Source: Melioribacter sp.
GTDB taxonomy: Bacteria; Bacteroidota; Ignavibacteria; Ignavibacteriales; Melioribacteraceae
Reading direction: 5' to 3'
Length of the DNA stretch: 64,000 nucleotides
Assembly: GCA_023250955.1 (NCBI GenBank)
Contig: JAHEZQ010000006.1
Location: 62,001-126,000, forward strand
In this document: one piece after another, positions 9,311-18,564 of the stretch
Position numbering within the stretch: the stretch's first letter is position 1
How the letters are laid out: each line of letters starts with the position of its first letter
Translations under genes and position numbers: made by a program
Notes under the pieces: generated by a model
Seen by the model: only the letters and a program-made list of their open reading frames with translations
Database searches by the model: none
What the model was told of the DNA's origin: nothing

Positions 9311-11098
9311 TTAGTCTTCCATTGTTGCGCCGATAACTTCTTGAATGGAAGTTAATCCGAGTTGTACTTTCTCAAAGCCTGAATCGCGCAAACTTTTTGT
9401 TCCGTCTTTTCTTGCTTGATCGCGTAATGATTCTTCATCAATTTCTTCACCAGCGCGTACAATTAATCTTCTAACTTCTTTTGTAAAATAAAGAGCTTCA
9501 TGTATTGCCATTCTTCCTTTATAACCACTGTGATTACATTTCTCGCAACCCCCTGCATCATAGATTTCATGCCCTATCCAATCTTTTATTTCGAGTCCCG
9601 TAGGAAGTAAATGCTCTTCAAGATTCACAATTCTCTTTTTACAACTTTCACATAATTTTCTAATAAGTCTTTGTGCAACAATAATGTTAATTGCATAAGC
9701 AATAAGAAATGGTTCAACACCCATCTTAAATAAACGCGCAACAGCACTGGGTGCATCGTTTGTGTGCAATGTAGAAAATGTTAAGTGACCAGTGTTAGCA
9801 AGCTTAATAGCTGTTTCAGCTGTTTCTTTATCACGCATCTCACCAACAAGAACGATATCAGGATCGTGACGTAAGATTGATCTGATCGCCTGTTCAAAAT
9901 TCATTTTGTAACCAATCTTAAGCTGACGGGCTCCTTCAATAACGTACTCTACTGGATCTTCAACTGTTAGAACATTTTTGGTAGGATTGATTACCTGATA
10001 TAGAGCAGCAACTAATGTTGTTGATTTACCGCTTCCTGTCGGTCCCGTTAAAATAATCATACCCTGGGGCTGAGTTATTGCTTTTACAAATGCTGTGTTT
10101 GCATAACCGGTAAGACCTAATTTTCCTAAATCACGGATTACTTTTCTATCATCAAGAATTCTTATTACAATGCTTTCAAATTTATTTTTTAATTCTGTGC
10201 CAACTGTAGGGAGAACGGAAACTCGATAACGAATAATATGTCCATCAATTTCTCTTTGGATAAAACCATCTTGAGCACGCTCTCTTTCAAATCTATCAAG
10301 TCCTTTAGAGCGGTCTTTTACAACTGCCATTACAGCTTCTGGCAATGTACTTTCTTGAGTGTGCCAAAGCATTAATTTACCATCTAAGCGAAAATGTATT
10401 TCTGTTTTGTTACCGGATTTTGGAATAATATGAATATCACTTACACCTTTTCGAGTTCCTTCAATAAGTGCAGCTTCCACTAAATTGATTAACGCACTTT
10501 TATTAATTTCAGCATCGAGCTCTTCTTCGTTAACCGATGCTTCATCTTGAACTACTTGAATTTCTTCACCGGCTTCTTGAACTAATTTTAGATATTCATT
10601 TTCCGAAGACACAAGGAGAGTAATTAATTTTTCATAATCTTTTTTTCTGAGATAATTTATCTCATACTTTTTAATATTTAATGTATATGCAACCTTTGCA
10701 ATATTTCGATCAGTTGGATCAACTGCTGCAAGAATTAATTTGTCTTTTTGTTTTTCGTCGAATTTAAAAGGAATAACACGGTGTTCAAGAAGCATTTTCT
10801 GAACTTCTTTTCCTTGCCGAGTCATTAGGTTTTTCATTTCGGTAACGCGTTCTTCGGGTAACTCTTCAGGATGAATATTTAATTCTTTGAAAGCATAAAG
10901 AACCGCAACTTCCCTAAATATAATATCATGATCGTAACCAAATTCATCAACTAAAATTTGGGCAAGATTTCTTTTCAGTTTGGTTTGATCGTTATCTTTG
11001 ATTCTTAGAGATTGCTCTAAAATTTTATGATCAATAATTCCCTTTTTTAGAAGGAGGTAACCGATCTTGTCGGTCATTTCAAGCTGAGCCTCAATCAT
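9311..11098 (-). CDS. pilB: PilB/GspE-type pilus extension ATPase
   Basis: Cytoplasmic hexameric ATPase that powers fibre assembly. N-terminal MshEN-like domain (about 8-165, a fold that can bind c-di-GMP in some members), then the N2 and ATPase domains: Walker A GPTGSGKSTT (about 350), Asp box TVEDPVEY intact, Walker B DPDIVLVGEMRD and His box FSTLHTND. Two Cys pairs (CESC and CEKC, about 485 and 525) form the zinc site typical of PilB/GspE and absent from PilT. 595 residues is normal for the family. The ATG at 11098 has an AGGAAG ribosome site 8 bp upstream. It follows pilC by 19 bp. Confidence 0.9.
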   Translation of the reverse strand: MIEAQLEMTDKIGYLLLKKGIIDHKILEQSLRIKDNDQTKLKRNLAQILVDEFGYDHDIIFREVAVLYAFKELNIHPEELPEERVTEMKNLMTRQGKEVQKMLLEHRVIPFKFDEKQKDKLILAAVDPTDRNIAKVAYTLNIKKYEINYLRKKDYEKLITLLVSSENEYLKLVQEAGEEIQVVQDEASVNEEELDAEINKSALINLVEAALIEGTRKGVSDIHIIPKSGNKTEIHFRLDGKLMLWHTQESTLPEAVMAVVKDRSKGLDRFERERAQDGFIQREIDGHIIRYRVSVLPTVGTELKNKFESIVIRILDDRKVIRDLGKLGLTGYANTAFVKAITQPQGMIILTGPTGSGKSTTLVAALYQVINPTKNVLTVEDPVEYVIEGARQLKIGYKMNFEQAIRSILRHDPDIVLVGEMRDKETAETAIKLANTGHLTFSTLHTNDAPSAVARLFKMGVEPFLIAYAINIIVAQRLIRKLCESCKKRIVNLEEHLLPTGLEIKDWIGHEIYDAGGCEKCNHSGYKGRMAIHEALYFTKEVRRLIVRAGEEIDEESLRDQARKDGTKSLRDSGFEKVQLGLTSIQEVIGATMED

Positions 11099-11117
11099 CG
11101 TTTTAGCTTCCTATTTT

Positions 11118-12461
11118 TTATTTCATTACAGGTGATTTTGGACTAATGGTTGCTGTTTCAGCAGATACAAGAGTAAGACCAATCATTACAACCATGATTA
11201 CCATTGCAATTCCTACTTGTATAAGTTCAATTACATTCTTAAGTCTATAAACTGTTTCGCTCTCGTAATAATTAGCGAGTTGTAATGCAGTATTTTTAAT
11301 AGTACCAGTTTCTTCACCTGAATGAAATCTTGAAAGAGCAGTTTCAGTAAAAACACCGCTCGCAGTAAAAGCTTCTGTAATTCCAACACCTTTTTTTATC
11401 ATTAAAGGTATTGCCACATTCTTAATTTGATGTTCAAAATAAGTATTACCCGCGGCTTCTGCTGCTATTCTTATTGGCTCAATACTTTCTGCTGATCCAC
11501 TGTATAATGTATAAAATACTCTGCAAAATACTTCAATGAGAGTTTTATGTATCAAGTTACCCATAATTGGAATTTTGAGAATCATACGGTCTACAAAAAA
11601 TTTACCTTTTTTTGTCTTTGAGAATTGCCAAAAGATAATCGGTGGAACTATAAAAAACGATGCAACCAACAAACCGTTACCCATTATAAAATCACTCAGT
11701 TTAAGAGTAGCCGCAGTCATAGGTGGAAGTTTTATATTAAACTTTACAAATAATTTTGCTGTCTCAGGGAAAATGTATCCGACATAAAAAAGTACAGCAA
11801 GAGCTAGAACAAAAAGTGTAACCATCGGAGTTATTAAAGCGCTTTTAATATTCTTTTTAAATTCCTGTTGTCTTTCTAAAAACTTAGCTGTTGCTTTATA
11901 AATTTCTGCCATATTACCGCTCTTAGAAGCTAACCCTAACATATATGCAGTAAATTTTCCAAAGACTGATTGATAACGTAAAAACGTAGCTTCACTATCA
12001 GCACCTTTTTTCATTTCATTATTGATTTGTTTGAGTGTCTCTCTCAGTGTTTTATTTTCGATGTCATTAACAAGTAAAGTAAGAATCTCACTATAAGGAA
12101 GTTTTTGATCTAGAAGTTCAGCACTAATTTTAACAAATGAAACTATGTCCTGCTGCGGAGGTTTAAGATTAAGTTCTAAAAGTTTTCTGTTAACAGATAT
12201 TACTTCATAACCAAGTTTTCTAAGAGCTGCAACTACTTCTTCTTTATTAAATGAACGTTGCTCTCCTCTTATTGGTTTTTCTCTTCCCTTTTTAATTTTA
12301 TAAAGGTATGTGTTTTTCTTTTCAATTGACTGAACCTTAAGCTGATTTTTCTCGGCAAGTCTTTGAACTTTCTTTTTTGCCTCTGAGTAAGTAGGTTCAC
12401 TTATTGAACCGCTTATCACTTGCCCGTTAGGCTTTTGAGCTGTAAATCGAATTTCTATCAT
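11118..12461 (-). CDS. pilC: PilC/GspF-type inner-membrane platform protein
   Basis: Type II secretion F-family membrane protein on which the PilB motor acts. An N-terminal cytoplasmic region of about 95 residues (including a ssDUF-like KKEEVVAALRKLGYEV segment) is followed by two tandem T2SSF domains (about 100-225 and 300-425), with membrane helices near 210-230, 260-285 and 415-437. FTAYMLGLASKSGNMAE and RFHSGEETGTIKN are the conserved segments of the two repeats. No ribosome site is evident before the ATG at 12461, and a terminator lies just upstream at 12486-12523, so expression probably depends on read-through from the pilin genes. Confidence 0.88.
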   Translation of the reverse strand: MIEIRFTAQKPNGQVISGSISEPTYSEAKKKVQRLAEKNQLKVQSIEKKNTYLYKIKKGREKPIRGEQRSFNKEEVVAALRKLGYEVISVNRKLLELNLKPPQQDIVSFVKISAELLDQKLPYSEILTLLVNDIENKTLRETLKQINNEMKKGADSEATFLRYQSVFGKFTAYMLGLASKSGNMAEIYKATAKFLERQQEFKKNIKSALITPMVTLFVLALAVLFYVGYIFPETAKLFVKFNIKLPPMTAATLKLSDFIMGNGLLVASFFIVPPIIFWQFSKTKKGKFFVDRMILKIPIMGNLIHKTLIEVFCRVFYTLYSGSAESIEPIRIAAEAAGNTYFEHQIKNVAIPLMIKKGVGITEAFTASGVFTETALSRFHSGEETGTIKNTALQLANYYESETVYRLKNVIELIQVGIAMVIMVVMIGLTLVSAETATISPKSPVMK

Positions 12462-12485
12462 ATATATAAATTTAATTATAAAAAG

Positions 12486-12523
12486 AAAGCCGATAATCCC
12501 AATTTGTTAGGACTATCGGCTTT
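12486..12523 (-). terminator. Intra-operon terminator after the pilin-like genes
   Basis: A 14-bp inverted repeat (arms 12486-12499 and 12510-12523, core AGCCGATA) is followed on the minus strand by TTTCTTTTTATAATT-like tail (T-rich, 12475-12485). In the minus-strand RNA the single irregular position is a G-U pair; in a plus-strand RNA it would be an A-C mismatch. This fits a terminator for minus-strand transcription, placed between the abundant pilin-like messages and the pilC-to-secretin genes, so that the downstream genes are transcribed at a lower level. Confidence 0.75.
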
Positions 12524-12549
12524 TAATTTAACAAAATTATTGTTAAAAA

Positions 12550-12936
12550 TTAATTGTTTATAGTAGTTGACGTGATCGAATTTGGTCCTACAACCATAGT
12601 TACTTTTACAGCACTAGTACCGTTATTTCCTTTTTCAGTACCAGTACCTACTATTGTAACTGTTTGTGCTGCAATTGTAGCTGCATAAGTACCATTACCT
12701 GTTGTATCAAGTGCGCCTGGAACTGTCCAGCCAGTAAAAGTATTACCGCCACCGCCAAGAGCTGTTGGTTTTCTGTACCATTGTTGTGATAATGATGCTA
12801 AGTTTGTTAAGTCTGCAATAACTCCATCACGATTAGCTTGTGAAGCGCTTGCGGTGAACACATTGATACCGACGACAACTGCGATACCAACAATAATGAC
12901 ACCTAGAACGATTAGTAATAATTGCTGTTGACCCAT
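12550..12936 (-). CDS. Short pilin-like protein, second copy
   Basis: A 128-residue protein starting MGQQQLLLIVLGVIIVG, with one hydrophobic N-terminal helix (about 6-27), then a short Gly/Thr/Asn-rich domain that should be mostly beta strand. It is nearly identical to the gene immediately upstream (12985-13371) in the first 23 and last 21 residues and diverges in the middle (for example ASASQAN versus ANSSESN). It has no typical prepilin leader with Glu at +5: after Gly2 the residues are QQQLL. By place in the operon and shape it should be the fibre subunit or a minor pilin. An AAGGAG ribosome site precedes the ATG by 7 bp. Followed by the terminator at 12486. Confidence 0.75.
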   Translation of the reverse strand: MGQQQLLLIVLGVIIVGIAVVVGINVFTASASQANRDGVIADLTNLASLSQQWYRKPTALGGGGNTFTGWTVPGALDTTGNGTYAATIAAQTVTIVGTGTEKGNNGTSAVKVTMVVGPNSITSTTINN

Positions 12937-12984
12937 TGAAGTACTCCTTGTAGTTTGTTATAGATTGTTATTTAGTACAACTTT

Positions 12985-13371
12985 TTAATTATTGATTGTT
13001 GTTGACGTAATTGAATTTGGTCCGACCACCATGGTTACTTTAACGGCACTTGTCCCGTTATTACCTTTCTCGTTACCTGTTCCTACTAAAGTTATAGATT
13101 GTGCAGCAACTGTAACTGCGTAAGTTCCATGGCCGGTTGTATCAAGTTCTCCAGGAATTGTAAAACCTGTAAAAGTATTAGCACCACCACCTAATGCAGT
13201 TGGTTTTCTATAGTGTTGATGTGCAAGTGAAGCTAAATTAGTTAAATCTGAGATAACACCATTTCGGTTTGATTCCGAACTGTTTGCTGTAAATAAATTG
13301 ATACCAACTACAACCGCGATACCAACAATAATTACACCTAAAACTATTAGTAATAATTGTTGTTGACCCAT
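12985..13371 (-). CDS. Short pilin-like protein, first copy
   Basis: First gene of the pilus operon, 128 residues, with the same layout as its downstream paralogue: MGQQQ start, one N-terminal membrane helix with no charged residue, then a small Gly/Thr-rich globular part ending in SITSTTINN. The equal length and the sharing of both ends show a tandem duplication. The residue at the place of the canonical pilin Glu5 is Leu. AAGGGG lies about 8 bp before the ATG, a strong ribosome site, which fits a highly made structural protein. Pilin function is inferred from position next to pilC/pilB and from the helix; I recognise no named family beyond that. Confidence 0.75.
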   Translation of the reverse strand: MGQQQLLLIVLGVIIVGIAVVVGINLFTANSSESNRNGVISDLTNLASLAHQHYRKPTALGGGANTFTGFTIPGELDTTGHGTYAVTVAAQSITLVGTGNEKGNNGTSAVKVTMVVGPNSITSTTINN

Positions 13372-13678
13372 ATTAATACCCCTTAATTAGTAGTTATTAT
13401 ATTATTTAAAAGATAAATTTTTAATTTAATCTGATCGGTAAAATTTTCCATTTTAATAATCATGTTTTTATTCAAGATTATACCTGTACACAAATACCAA
13501 ACCAAATTTAAATTTTAAATAATTGCACTTTTATTGGGAATAATATATGAAATCATAGGTATAATGCAAAATATATTCTATGAAGAATTTACATAGAAAT
13601 TTTAAATGGTAATTTTTACTGGTAAATTATGGCAAGAATGGGGTAGTGTCCTAATTTCATTTCTGAAAAAAACTATGA
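13372..13678. other. Intergenic region upstream of the pilus operon
   Basis: Spacer of 307 bp between the pilin start (minus) and the end of aspS (minus), about 75-80% A+T. It holds the candidate pilus promoter at 13477-13505 and an about 100-nt leader with the AAGGGG ribosome site. I see no convincing ORF, tRNA or strong hairpin, and no clear terminator for aspS. Confidence 0.5.
13477..13505 (-). promoter_or_regulatory. Candidate promoter of the pilus operon
   Basis: On the minus strand TTGGTT (13505-13500) and TATAAT (13482-13477) are separated by exactly 17 bp, a good match to a housekeeping -35/-10 pair. Transcription would start near 13470, giving a leader of about 100 nt before the first pilin-like gene. 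It is a motif match only. Confidence 0.4.
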
Positions 13679-15448
13679 TTAGTTCTTTATCTTTATATGA
13701 AGTTCTGTCAATTGCTTATCTTCAACATGAGAAGGTGAATCATCCATTAATGAAATACCACTGGAAGTTTTTGGAAAGGCAATAACATCTCTTATTGATG
13801 AAACACCAGCGAATAACATTGCTAATCTATCAAAACCAAATGCAATTCCTCCATGTGGAGGAGCTCCAAATTTAAACGCATTCATTAAAAAACCAAATTT
13901 TTCATTTGCTTCTTCTTCACCAATTCCTAAAGCATCGAACATTTTAGCTTGTAATTTGGAATCATGAATTCTAATACTTCCTCCAGCAATTTCATTTCCA
14001 TTTAATACTAAATCATAAGCACGAGCTTTCACTTTAGCAGGATCAGTGTCCATTAAAGGCACATCCTCTAATCTTGGAGAAGTGAAAGGATGATGCATAG
14101 CATAAAATCGTTTTGTTTCTTCATCCCATTCAAATAATGGAAATTCTGTAACCCAGAGAAGCGATGGTTTAGAATCTGGTTTTATCAATTCCATCCTTTT
14201 TGCCATTTCTAATCGAAGAGCTCCCATGATGGAAAGTGTTTTTATTTTTTGTCCTGTTAAAATGAAAAGTAAATCTCCAGGAGCTGCATTCATCTTCTTA
14301 ATTATATTTTGTTTTTCAGCATTAGATAAAAATTTGGCTATTGGAGCTTCAAGATCATTTTCTTTCACTCTCATCCAAATTAAGCCGCCTGCGCCAAGTT
14401 TTTTTACAAAATCTGTAATCACATCAAGTTGATTGCGTGTGTAATCACCGCAATTTTTTGCAAGAAGCCCTGTAACAATACCGTTGCTGGTAACAGAATC
14501 TTTGAAAACCCTAAACTCAGAGTTTAAGAATATATCATTTAGAGTAACCATTTCAAGATCGAAACGAAGATCAGGTTTATCACTTCCGTATTTTTCCATT
14601 GCACTATCATAGCTCAAACGCAAAAGCGGTAAAGTAATTTCATAATTAAGAATTTTCTTAAAAAATTCTTTCATCAATCCTTCTACAATTTCAAAAATAT
14701 CTTCTACATCTACAAAAGACATTTCAACATCTATCTGTGTAAATTCATATTGACGATCTGCTCTTAAATCTTCATCCCTAAAACATTTTACTATCTGAAA
14801 ATATCGGTCTAGTCCTGCAACCATTAGGATCTGCTTATATGTTTGCGGTGATTGTGGTAATGCATAAAATTTTCCTTTATGCATTCTGCTCGGGACTAAA
14901 AAATCACGAGCTCCTTCAGGAGTGCTTTTCATTAATATTGGTGTTTCAACTTCAACAAATCCGTTCTCATCAAAATATTTTCTTGTTATTTGATACATCT
15001 TATGACGAAGTAAAAGATTTTTTTGCATTTCGTTTCGGCGCAGATCTAAAAAACGGTACTTTAATCGGAGATCTTCATGTACATCAATCATATCCTCAAT
15101 TGGAAATGGAGGGGTTTCTGAATGATTCAGAATTATTAATTTATCTACCATAACATCTATATACCCGGTGGGTAAAGTTGGGTTTTCGGTTCCCTCAGGA
15201 CGTTTTCTAATTTTACCTTCAATAGATATTACAAATTCGTTTCTTAATTTCTTACCGTTTTCGTGTTCACTGGAATTATATGTAGGTTCAAAAACTACTT
15301 GAGTTATACCGTGACGGTCTCGCATCTCAATAAAAATTACACCTCCTAAATCACGCCGAACTGCTACCCATCCATTCAAAACTACACTTTGCCCGATGTT
15401 ATTTTCTCTTAGCTCTCCGCATGTATGTGTTCTTCTATTAAATTTCAT
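13679..15448 (-). CDS. aspS: Aspartyl-tRNA synthetase
   Basis: Charges tRNA-Asp with aspartate. N-terminal OB-fold anticodon-binding domain (about 1-110, with LNGWVAVRRDLGGVIFIEMRDR), then the class II catalytic core with motif 2 (FRDEDLRADRQYEFTQID) and motif 3 (GIAFGFDRLAML); the bacterial GAD insertion lies about 285-420. 589 residues is the normal length of bacterial-type AspRS. Whether it also charges tRNA-Asn (non-discriminating) cannot be told here. It is transcribed divergently from pdxB with a 137-bp spacer. Confidence 0.97.
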   Translation of the reverse strand: MKFNRRTHTCGELRENNIGQSVVLNGWVAVRRDLGGVIFIEMRDRHGITQVVFEPTYNSSEHENGKKLRNEFVISIEGKIRKRPEGTENPTLPTGYIDVMVDKLIILNHSETPPFPIEDMIDVHEDLRLKYRFLDLRRNEMQKNLLLRHKMYQITRKYFDENGFVEVETPILMKSTPEGARDFLVPSRMHKGKFYALPQSPQTYKQILMVAGLDRYFQIVKCFRDEDLRADRQYEFTQIDVEMSFVDVEDIFEIVEGLMKEFFKKILNYEITLPLLRLSYDSAMEKYGSDKPDLRFDLEMVTLNDIFLNSEFRVFKDSVTSNGIVTGLLAKNCGDYTRNQLDVITDFVKKLGAGGLIWMRVKENDLEAPIAKFLSNAEKQNIIKKMNAAPGDLLFILTGQKIKTLSIMGALRLEMAKRMELIKPDSKPSLLWVTEFPLFEWDEETKRFYAMHHPFTSPRLEDVPLMDTDPAKVKARAYDLVLNGNEIAGGSIRIHDSKLQAKMFDALGIGEEEANEKFGFLMNAFKFGAPPHGGIAFGFDRLAMLFAGVSSIRDVIAFPKTSSGISLMDDSPSHVEDKQLTELHIKIKN

Positions 15449-15585
15449 AAACCTATTTTTACTCCGTAGTAATATTTATGGGCAAAGATAAACATTTAAG
15501 AAAGGGTATTCAAATTAGAGGTTGGATACGGTTTCTTTGAACGAGTTGAATTATATTTACAAGTAATTAATTCATGAATGACTAA

Positions 15586-16722
15586 ATGAAGATTGTTGTT
15601 GATGAGAACATACCTCAGGCCCAAGAAGCTTTTAACAGCTTTGGTGAATTAATATTTGCGAATGGACGAAAAATCTCAAATGAGCTTTTAACTGATGTTG
15701 ATGTCTTGCTAGTCCGTTCAATCACTAATGTTGATGAAAAATTATTATCCGGTACAAATGTAAAATTTGTTGCCACTGCTACAGCCGGAACAGATCATAT
15801 AGATAAAGAATATTTAATTAGTAATGAGATAACATTTGCTGATGCAGCTGGCTGCAATTCTTTTTCTGTTGCTGAATATTTAATTGCTGCTTTGTCTAAT
15901 ATTTCTTCAAAAAATAATTTCTCTTTTAACGAAAAAAGTTTTGGTGTTGTTGGAATTGGTAACGTTGGAAGCAAGGTTGTGCGTTTTGCAAAATCACTTG
16001 GCTTTAACATACTGCAAAATGATCCACCTCAAGAGCGAAGACTTGGCACCAAAGATTTCGTACAACTGGAAGAAATCTTGAAATGCGATATTATTTCATT
16101 TCACGTTCCGCTTACTCATTCAGGAATAGATAAGACTTATCATATGTTGAATGAAAAAAACCTTAATCAAATAAAAAGTGGAGCAATTTTAATTAACACA
16201 TCGCGCGGTGAAGTTGTTGATAATAAAGTTTTGAAACAAAGATTACAGAACAATAATGATCTAATTACAGTTTTAGACGTTTGGGAAAATGAACCGAATA
16301 TAGATTTTGAATTATTAGAAAAAGTAAATCTTTGTTCTGCACATATAGCTGGCTATTCGCTTGAAGGAAAAGTAAACGGAACTGAAATAATTTATAATAA
16401 ACTTTGTGACTTCTTAGGCGTTACTCAAAATTGGAAAGCAAAATATCATACAATCTCTAATTCTGTAATAACGATTGATAAGAAATTATCTTTAGAAGAA
16501 TTATTGAACAATATCATCAATCAGATTTATACAATTGAAGACGATGATAAATTATTACGAGAAGGAAAAAATTTGAGTTTGCAACTACAAGCGAAACATT
16601 TTGATAATCTTAGAAAAAACTATCCGGTAAGACGTGAGTTTAACAATTATACTATAAAATTAAATTTTGAAGATCCAGAGACAAAAAAGAAATTAGAATC
16701 TCTCCGTTTTAATGTTATTTAG
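15586..16722 (+). CDS. pdxB: Erythronate-4-phosphate dehydrogenase
   Basis: Second step of DXP-dependent pyridoxal phosphate synthesis: oxidises 4-phosphoerythronate with NAD. D-2-hydroxyacid dehydrogenase fold: Rossmann motif VGIGNVGSKV (about 124), substrate/catalytic Arg in NTSRGEVVD, Glu in VWENEP, and catalytic His in SAHIAGYSLEGK, the last being the PdxB-type form of this motif. The C-terminal 90 residues are the PdxB dimerisation domain. The start DENIPQAQEAF is also family-typical. No other vitamin B6 gene lies nearby. The 3' end overlaps the convergent peptidase gene by 8 bp. Confidence 0.93.
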   Translation: MKIVVDENIPQAQEAFNSFGELIFANGRKISNELLTDVDVLLVRSITNVDEKLLSGTNVKFVATATAGTDHIDKEYLISNEITFADAAGCNSFSVAEYLIAALSNISSKNNFSFNEKSFGVVGIGNVGSKVVRFAKSLGFNILQNDPPQERRLGTKDFVQLEEILKCDIISFHVPLTHSGIDKTYHMLNEKNLNQIKSGAILINTSRGEVVDNKVLKQRLQNNNDLITVLDVWENEPNIDFELLEKVNLCSAHIAGYSLEGKVNGTEIIYNKLCDFLGVTQNWKAKYHTISNSVITIDKKLSLEELLNNIINQIYTIEDDDKLLREGKNLSLQLQAKHFDNLRKNYPVRREFNNYTIKLNFEDPETKKKLESLRFNVI

Positions 16723-17281
16723 TTAAGACCATTTTCCGCACTATTAAATTATCGCCAGTATAAAGTGTATAGAAATAAACTCCGGATGAAAGCTTTAAAT
16801 GCTGAGAGCCAAATGTAGTACTATATGCACCCGGCTGTTGGTATTCATTAACAAGAGTAGTTACTTCACGACCAAGAGAATCATATACTTTTAAAGTAAT
16901 AAAACTTGCCGTGGACAACTGATAATTAATAACTGTACTTGGGTTAAATGGATTCGGATAGTTTTGATATAAAGTCAGTTCATTAGGAATAATATTTTCT
17001 ACTGAGCTTGCTGTTTGCAAAACCGCATAATTGGCTAGTGTTGCAATTGAAAGTTTTGCACATTTTTCGAAATATGGTTTGTTGATAAATTGAAGAACGT
17101 CATCTGATTGATGATAGTTAGAATTAAAATCATGCTTGCCATTTATATAAGAATAATTTTCTATTAACAATACTGCGGAATAATTTTTATTCCAAAACGA
17201 AGCGTGGTCACTGGCTCCAATGCCTGGATTTATTATCGTTAGATTAAGACCTAATCCATAATTGCTATTTATATTTATCAT
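16715..17281 (-). pseudogene. C-terminal part of frameshifted M28 peptidase, with T9SS tail
   Basis: Begins inside the peptidase domain and carries its last zinc ligand (SDHASFW, about residue 26). A T9SS type A sorting domain follows (about 100-188, with NYPNPFNPST and VYDSLGREVTTLV), ending in the usual basic VRKMVLTK. It has no signal peptide and no start of its own that makes sense; upstream in frame the DNA reads IAGKM and continues the family sequence. It belongs to the same gene as 17278-17952, and one missing base near 17290 separates them. If intact, the protein would be secreted by the type IX system and anchored or released at the surface. Confidence 0.8.
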
Positions 17282-17952
17282 CTTTCCGGCAATCTGATTG
17301 AATTTTGTACATCGCGTGTATGTATCTCCGCCAAATTATCACTGTCACTATCCCAAGCTATCATATCCATATTAATTACAGCAACAATACTATCTTTATT
17401 CGAAAATGCTTGCTGAGCATAAAAACTACTTCCATTTAAACCGGTTTCTTCATTATCCCATAAAGCATACACAATGGAATAATCAGTTTGAAACTTGGAA
17501 AGAATTCTTGCTGCTTCCAAAACAGCAGAAGTACCGCTTCCGTTATCATCAGCACCGGGTGCAGATCCTGTATAAGGCCTGCTGTCAAAGTGAGCGCAAA
17601 TTATTATTTTCTGATTAGGTCTTTTTATTCCGCGTTGTATCCCTATAACATTTCCTCCCCCTGCATCAAAAGTTTGAAGTGAAGTTTCAAGTCCATATCT
17701 TCTTAAACGTAACTGTAAATATTCTTCTGCTGCAAAATTACCTGGATTTGAATAAGCACGGGAAAAAATAAACTGGGTCCCGCTTGGAATTACAACCGAT
17801 TTTTCGCCTGTTAAATAATTCAGGTTTTCATAGAGTGAGTCAATACTGACCGAATTTATTATTGCCGTAACTGTTGGATCAATCTGTGCAATTATTATTT
17901 GACTCCTTACCACAAAAATTAAAATAAAATAAAAAGTAATCTTCTTCATCAA
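17278..17952 (-). pseudogene. N-terminal part of frameshifted secreted M28 zinc peptidase
   Basis: Signal peptide (about 1-22, ending IIAQ) followed by the M28 aminopeptidase core: zinc/catalytic residues in AHFDSRP, PGADDNGSGTS, DNEETGL and NMDMIAWDSD. The fifth ligand (His) is in the other frame, in 16715-17281. After DVQNSI the reading frame gives RLPER and stops, while the next frame continues with IAGKMININ as expected for the family. As read, the enzyme lacks one zinc ligand and would be inactive. A single-base sequencing error is as likely as a true mutation. Confidence 0.85.
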
Positions 17953-18100
17953 GAAATACCCTAAATGTTAGTTACTAATCTAAGAAAGAATGATTTTAAG
18001 ACAATGCAATTATATATCACAAGCCTACTTGCATATTTATAAAACTCACCTTATATTTTCAGTCATATTAATGCAATAGCCTAAATAATTAAGAAAATAT

Positions 18101-18562
18101 ATGCTGGATGACTTAGATATAACAATTCTAAAAAAACTTCAGGAAAACGGAAGGACCAAAAGAAATGAACTGGCGGATGCCATTGGTTTGTCCATCCCTT
18201 CACTTAGTGAACGATTAAAAAAATTGGAAGACAACGGTGTGATTGAAGGTTACTATACAAAAGTAAACCGTCATTCATTTGGTTTGGATATCATGGCGTT
18301 CGTCTCTGTTATTATGGACTCATCAAAGAACTATGAAAAATTTACAGATCATGTAAAAAAGACAGCCGAGATATTAGAGTGTCATTCAATTCTTGGAGAA
18401 GGATCTCATATACTAAAAATTGTTGCTAAAGGTACAAAAGATCTCGAATTACTCCTTAGTAAGATTCAATCTTGGCCAGGAGTTACACGAACCATAACAA
18501 GTTTTGTATTATCATCCACTAAGGAAACAACAAGTTTACATTTACAATCTAAAAAGGAGTAG
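18101..18562 (+). CDS. Lrp/AsnC-family transcription regulator
   Basis: N-terminal winged helix-turn-helix (about 3-60: [14 protein letters not shown], then [18 protein letters not shown]) and C-terminal RAM ligand-binding domain (about 68-145). 153 residues is typical. The gene ends 2 bp before glnA and the glnA ribosome site (AAGGAG) overlaps its stop, so the two are one transcript. It is therefore a good candidate for a regulator that senses an amino acid, perhaps glutamine, and controls this operon; the ligand is inference. Confidence 0.93.
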   Translation: MLDDLDITILKKLQENGRTKRNELADAIGLSIPSLSERLKKLEDNGVIEGYYTKVNRHSFGLDIMAFVSVIMDSSKNYEKFTDHVKKTAEILECHSILGEGSHILKIVAKGTKDLELLLSKIQSWPGVTRTITSFVLSSTKETTSLHLQSKKE

Positions 18563-18564
18563 AA

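Noticed and set aside
4304-13371. Assignment of the locus as a true type II secretion system
   Set aside because: There are PilT-, PilM- and PilN-like parts and no GspL/GspK/GspC genes as such, so a type IV pilus-like system fits better; the secretin alone cannot decide.
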